From NCBI RefSeq assembly GCF_019913785.1, contig NZ_JAIOHK010000031.1, positions 1 to 64,000 on the forward strand: DNA of 64,000 nt. The letters run 5' to 3'. Shown piece by piece: positions 60,105 through 64,000 of this stretch (position 1 is the first letter of the stretch; every line of letters begins with the position of its first letter). The stretch comes from Altibacter sp. GTDB lineage: Bacteria > Bacteroidota > Bacteroidia > Flavobacteriales > Flavobacteriaceae. The notes under the pieces are model-generated. The model saw only the letters and a program-made list of their open reading frames with translations. It ran no database searches and was not told the DNA's origin. The translations under genes were made by a program, and so were the position numbers.

Positions 60105-61985
60105 ATGGGAGAACAAAAAGTAAGTAAGGGTATTAAAAAAAAGGACCGTGCTAGGTTTATTGGCCATTTGTTAAACGATATCAAAGCCTTGGAGCAAATG
60201 TTGGATGAAGGTATCATTGAAGATGATATTGTTCGTATTGGTTCAGAACAGGAATTCTGTTTGGTAACAGAAACATGGCGCCCATCCGATAAAAATGAGG
60301 AAATATTAGCTGCCATTGATGATCCTCATTTTACAACCGAATTGGCCCGTTACAATCTAGAAATCAATCTAGACCCTATCGAACTTAAGGACGATTGCTT
60401 TACAGAAGTAGCAACACAGCTCGATTCCTTATTGCAAAAAGCAAAAGAAGTCGCATCAAAATTTAACACAAAAGTAGTATTAACAGGGATATTACCTACG
60501 ATAAGCAATGCCGAGTTGGAGTATCATTATATGACACCTCAGCCAAGGTATTGGGCCCTGAACAATATGCTGAAGGAAGTACGTGGCGACGATTTCCAGT
60601 TACATATAAAGGGGGTGGATGAACTATCTTTAAAACACGATTCGGTGTTGTTTGAGGCTTGTAATACGAGCTTTCAAATGCACTTGCAAATTCCTCCTCA
60701 AGATTTTATTTCGAGTTATAACTGGGCGCAGGCTATATCAGGCCCCATTTTGGGAATCAGCACAAACTCCCCGCTACTGTTAGGCAGAGAATTATGGAAT
60801 GAAACCCGTATTGCCTTGTTTCAACAGAGTATTGACACACGATATTCATCTTACGCTTTAAAAGACCAACAGGCGCGGGTATCCTTTGGTACAGCGTGGG
60901 AATCTGGCTCGATCGCAGAAATATTTAAAAATGATATTGCCCAACACAAGGTAATCCTCTCCAAGGATATTGACCGAAGTTCGGTGGAACAACTGTCAAA
61001 AGGAATTATTCCGAAACTTCCCGCTCTCAATCTACACAACGGTACTATTTACAAATGGAATCGACCCTGCTACGGCGTGGGTGGCGGAAAGCCTCATGTG
61101 CGTATCGAAAACCGCTATATTGCTTCCGGCCCTTCCACCCTCGATGAAATGGCCACCTTTGCATTTTGGGTCGGACTTATGATTGGACGTCCAAAGAAAT
61201 TTGACAATATGGAACTGGTCATGGATTTCCGAGATGCGAAGGCCAATTTTATAAAAGCAGCAAGAACCGGAAAATACTCTGTCCTAAACTGGATGGGAAA
61301 GCATTATTCGGTGAAAGATCTTGTTTTAAAAGAACTGCTTCCCATTGCAAGAAAAGGCCTTATTAAAGCTAGAGTAAATCCCGAAGATATCGCGAAGTAT
61401 TTAGAGATTATAGAAACACGCGCACATGGAATTACAGGCTCGGAATGGCTCATTTCTAATTATCGTACACTGAGACGCTCAATGAAAAAAGATGATGCGC
61501 TTCGGATACTAACTAAAAATAGCTACGAGAATCAAGAGAGAGGGCATGTGGTAAACGATTGGCCAAACATTTTGGAGCACAATCCACAACTCGATTCGGC
61601 ACATTTGGTAGGCCATATAATGTCCACTCAATTATTCACAGTACACGAAAACGATCTCGCGAACTTGGCTACCCATATTATGGAATGGAAAGGAATCCAT
61701 CATGTCCCGGTAGAGAATCAATCGGGAAAACTTTGTGGGTTACTCACTTGGACCCATATGCTTAAATACAAAAAGAAGGAAGATGGTCCGTTACTCGAAA
61801 CAGTGGCTGATATCATGGTGAAAAATATAACAACTATTTCTTCCGGAGATCGAATATCAGATGCAATCCATCTCATGAAAAAAAACGGTTTCGGTTGTCT
61901 ACCTGTTGTAAAAGGTAAAGAACTAATAGGTATAATAACAATAAAAGATGTAATCGCATTTGCCAATGGTAACGCTTCAAAATAG
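60105..61985 (+). CDS. GCS2-like (glutamate-cysteine ligase family 2) domain fused to C-terminal CBS pair
   Basis: VRIGSEQEFCLVTETWRPSDKNEEILAAI...ELARYNLEINLDPI, QMHLQIP..., RIENRYIASGPSTLDEMATFAFWVGLM; C-terminal CBS repeats (MSTQLFTVHENDLANLATHIMEWKGIHHVPVENQSGKLCGLLTW; MVKNITTISSGDRISDAIHLMKKNGFGCLPVVKGKELIGIITIKDV). Confidence 0.85.
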   Translation: MGEQKVSKGIKKKDRARFIGHLLNDIKALEQMLDEGIIEDDIVRIGSEQEFCLVTETWRPSDKNEEILAAIDDPHFTTELARYNLEINLDPIELKDDCFTEVATQLDSLLQKAKEVASKFNTKVVLTGILPTISNAELEYHYMTPQPRYWALNNMLKEVRGDDFQLHIKGVDELSLKHDSVLFEACNTSFQMHLQIPPQDFISSYNWAQAISGPILGISTNSPLLLGRELWNETRIALFQQSIDTRYSSYALKDQQARVSFGTAWESGSIAEIFKNDIAQHKVILSKDIDRSSVEQLSKGIIPKLPALNLHNGTIYKWNRPCYGVGGGKPHVRIENRYIASGPSTLDEMATFAFWVGLMIGRPKKFDNMELVMDFRDAKANFIKAARTGKYSVLNWMGKHYSVKDLVLKELLPIARKGLIKARVNPEDIAKYLEIIETRAHGITGSEWLISNYRTLRRSMKKDDALRILTKNSYENQERGHVVNDWPNILEHNPQLDSAHLVGHIMSTQLFTVHENDLANLATHIMEWKGIHHVPVENQSGKLCGLLTWTHMLKYKKKEDGPLLETVADIMVKNITTISSGDRISDAIHLMKKNGFGCLPVVKGKELIGIITIKDVIAFANGNASK

Positions 61986-63177
61986 CACGTTAGAAAAGTC
62001 TATAAAAGTTGAACGAGTTATTGGTGCCCTAAAAGGAACAACACCGGGACCAACCACTATTTTTGTCGGAGGCATTCACGGAAATGAGCCGGCCGGAGTT
62101 TTTGCGCTTCACAATGTGCTAGAAAATCTCAAAAAAAAGGATATTCCCGTCAAAGGAAATATTTATGCAATCGCAGGTAATTTATGGGCATTAGAACATG
62201 GGCGACGTTTTCAGAAAGAAGATCTAAATAGATTATGGTCACGGGACAAGGTGCAAAATTTACGAAATGGAGCCATTCAGCATCCCAAAAACCAGGATGT
62301 AAAGGAACAGATCGATATTTACATAACTTGTAAGGAAATATTGGACAACAACAACGGGCCATTTTATTTTTTCGATCTGCATACCACTTCTAGTGAGACC
62401 ATGCCTTTTATCACGGTAAACGACAACCTACTGAATAGAAAGTTTACGAGCCAGTATCCCATTCCAATAGTGTTAGGGATCGAAGAATATCTAGAAGGAC
62501 CACTACTTAGCTATGTGAATGAATTAGGTTATGTGGCATTTGGTTTCGAAGGGGGACAACACGACGACATATCCTCCATCGAAAATCACATGGCATTTGT
62601 TTATTTAAGCCTTGTATTTGCGGGTTGTATTATAAAAGAAGACATCGATTTTGATCATCAGTTTGGTATACTCGCAAAGTACGCTATCTCTACCAATAGT
62701 TTTTTTGAAATATTTGATCATTTTAAACTAAAAAGTAACGATACTTTCAGCATGCATCCCGGGTTTATTAATTTTCAAACCATCCGAAAAGGTCAAGAAT
62801 TAGCCGTATACAACAACACCGAGATTTCAGCACCCCACAACGGAAGAATTTTTATGCCTTTATACCAGCATCAAGGGAGCGATGGTTTTTTTATTATTAG
62901 GAGTATTCCGCTCTTCTTCCTAAAACTTTCTGCCCTCCTTCGAAGAATCCACCTCGATCAGTTCCTCACCTATTTTCCCGGAGTGAACTGGCAAACCAAA
63001 AAAAAACAGGCCCTTGTAGTAAATAGAAAACTTGCATTCTTTTTTACCAAAGATTTTTTTCACTTATTGGGGTACAGAAGCAAAGAAATCGATAAAAACC
63101 ATCTCATCATGAAGAACCGTGAAACGGTCACAAGAAAAAAGGACTATAAGGATACCTTATGGTGGAAGAAAAAATGA
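61966..63177 (+). CDS. Succinylglutamate desuccinylase/aspartoacylase family protein (AstE/AspA-like)
   Basis: IFVGGIHGNEPAGVFALHNVL, ALEHGRRFQKEDLNRLW, YFFDLHTTSSETMPF, FGFEGGQHDD; overlaps upstream gene by 20 nt. Confidence 0.88.
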   Translation: MVTLQNSTLEKSIKVERVIGALKGTTPGPTTIFVGGIHGNEPAGVFALHNVLENLKKKDIPVKGNIYAIAGNLWALEHGRRFQKEDLNRLWSRDKVQNLRNGAIQHPKNQDVKEQIDIYITCKEILDNNNGPFYFFDLHTTSSETMPFITVNDNLLNRKFTSQYPIPIVLGIEEYLEGPLLSYVNELGYVAFGFEGGQHDDISSIENHMAFVYLSLVFAGCIIKEDIDFDHQFGILAKYAISTNSFFEIFDHFKLKSNDTFSMHPGFINFQTIRKGQELAVYNNTEISAPHNGRIFMPLYQHQGSDGFFIIRSIPLFFLKLSALLRRIHLDQFLTYFPGVNWQTKKKQALVVNRKLAFFFTKDFFHLLGYRSKEIDKNHLIMKNRETVTRKKDYKDTLWWKKK

Positions 63178-63236
63178 AAACCACCCCAAGGCCTAACTTC
63201 AAAAGGCTATCTTTGCCGCTTTTTTAAGCGGAAACC

Positions 63237-64000
63237 ATGTTGCAAAGAACCATTAAGAATTTTACTCAGAATCCGAAGAACGATATCCTATCCGGACTTA
63301 CCGTTGCCTTGGCACTAGTTCCCGAAGCAGTGGCTTTTGCCTTTGTGGCAGGAATTGACCCCTTGGTGGGGCTCTACGGTGCCTTTATGATGGGCATAGT
63401 GACGTCACTCTTTGGAGGGCGTCCCGGAATGATCTCCGGTGCCACGGGAGCTATGGCAGTAGTGATGGTGCACCTTATTCAGAAAGGAAATGAAGTAGGA
63501 GATGCTTTGGCAACACCTGTTGAAAATCTTGGACTACAGTGGTTGTTTATTACCCTTTTGTTTGTTGGTCTCATACAGATTACTGCCGGTGTTTTCCGTC
63601 TGGGAAAATTTGTACGTTTAATTCCACACCCCGTAATGATGGGGTTTGTCAATGGATTGGCCATTGTCATATTTCTATCCCAACTCGGACTTTTTACTGA
63701 AAATATAAACGGAACACAACAATATATGCAGGGCAGTGCTCTTTGGGTCATGCTGGGTCTTGTAGGACTCACTATGGCTATTATGTATGGCCTTCCGAAG
63801 CTTACAAAAAAAATACCAGCAGCCTTAACCGCAATTATTGTCGTGGCTTGTATTACCATATTTGGGGGAATTGATGTGAGTACAGTGGGATCATTCATTA
63901 AAGATGGTGGTGGTGACGGTTTACAAGGTGGCTTACCCACTTTTCAAGACCAAATATTTACCCTAATATATACATTACAAGGACATTGGGAGTTAATTCT
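63237..64000 (+). CDS. SulP family inorganic anion transporter, 5' part (runs off window)
   Basis: [78 protein letters not shown]; open to window end. Confidence 0.9.
   Translation, partial: MLQRTIKNFTQNPKNDILSGLTVALALVPEAVAFAFVAGIDPLVGLYGAFMMGIVTSLFGGRPGMISGATGAMAVVMVHLIQKGNEVGDALATPVENLGLQWLFITLLFVGLIQITAGVFRLGKFVRLIPHPVMMGFVNGLAIVIFLSQLGLFTENINGTQQYMQGSALWVMLGLVGLTMAIMYGLPKLTKKIPAALTAIIVVACITIFGGIDVSTVGSFIKDGGGDGLQGGLPTFQDQIFTLIYTLQGHWELI

Noticed and set aside
63479-63940. Minus-strand ORF of 153 aa near the right edge
   Set aside because: Antisense to the SulP transporter, whose plus-strand translation is open and clearly homologous; the minus ORF is low-complexity and Pro/Ser-rich.
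1-64000. Search for defence islands, prophage, integrases, toxin-antitoxin pairs or biosynthetic clusters beyond carotenoids
   Set aside because: No translated ORF shows integrase, transposase, nuclease/methyltransferase, phage structural, TA or NRPS/PKS motifs; the window is mainly core genome.

Overview
This 64 kb window looks like a chromosomal segment of a marine-type Flavobacteriaceae (Bacteroidota) genome. Most of it is housekeeping content: thrS-infC-rpmI-rplT, dnaB, accA, lptF/G-type permease-tgt, split transketolase, aroK, aconitase, SurA-like PPIases-MoxR, guaB, pyrD, pepT, yajC, nusB, a Glu/Leu/Phe/Val dehydrogenase, and M14 and DUF885 peptidases. There are two tRNAs (Lys-TTT, Leu-GAG) and a zeaxanthin-type carotenoid operon (crtI-crtB-crtZ-crtYcd) preceded by a MerR/B12-binding regulator. 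I saw no CRISPR array, prophage or intact IS element. The regions most worth a second look are: (i) a small AT-rich island at ~42.2-44.2 kb, bounded by a duplicated tail of the neighbouring haem-binding gene, holding a truncated M43 metalloprotease whose zinc motif sits at the recombination junction, plus a T9SS-type LRR protein; (ii) a GCS2-like/CBS fusion overlapping an AstE-like gene, a possible amidoligase/hydrolase pair; (iii) a GH109-like, GHMP-kinase and nucleotidyltransferase cassette; (iv) a CarH-like regulator that appears to lack canonical light-sensing residues; (v) a 50-bp perfect direct repeat next to tRNA-Leu; (vi) an apparent AUA start codon for infC; and (vii) a probable rRNA-operon leader running off the left edge. 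All family calls come from reading the translations; no database search was run.
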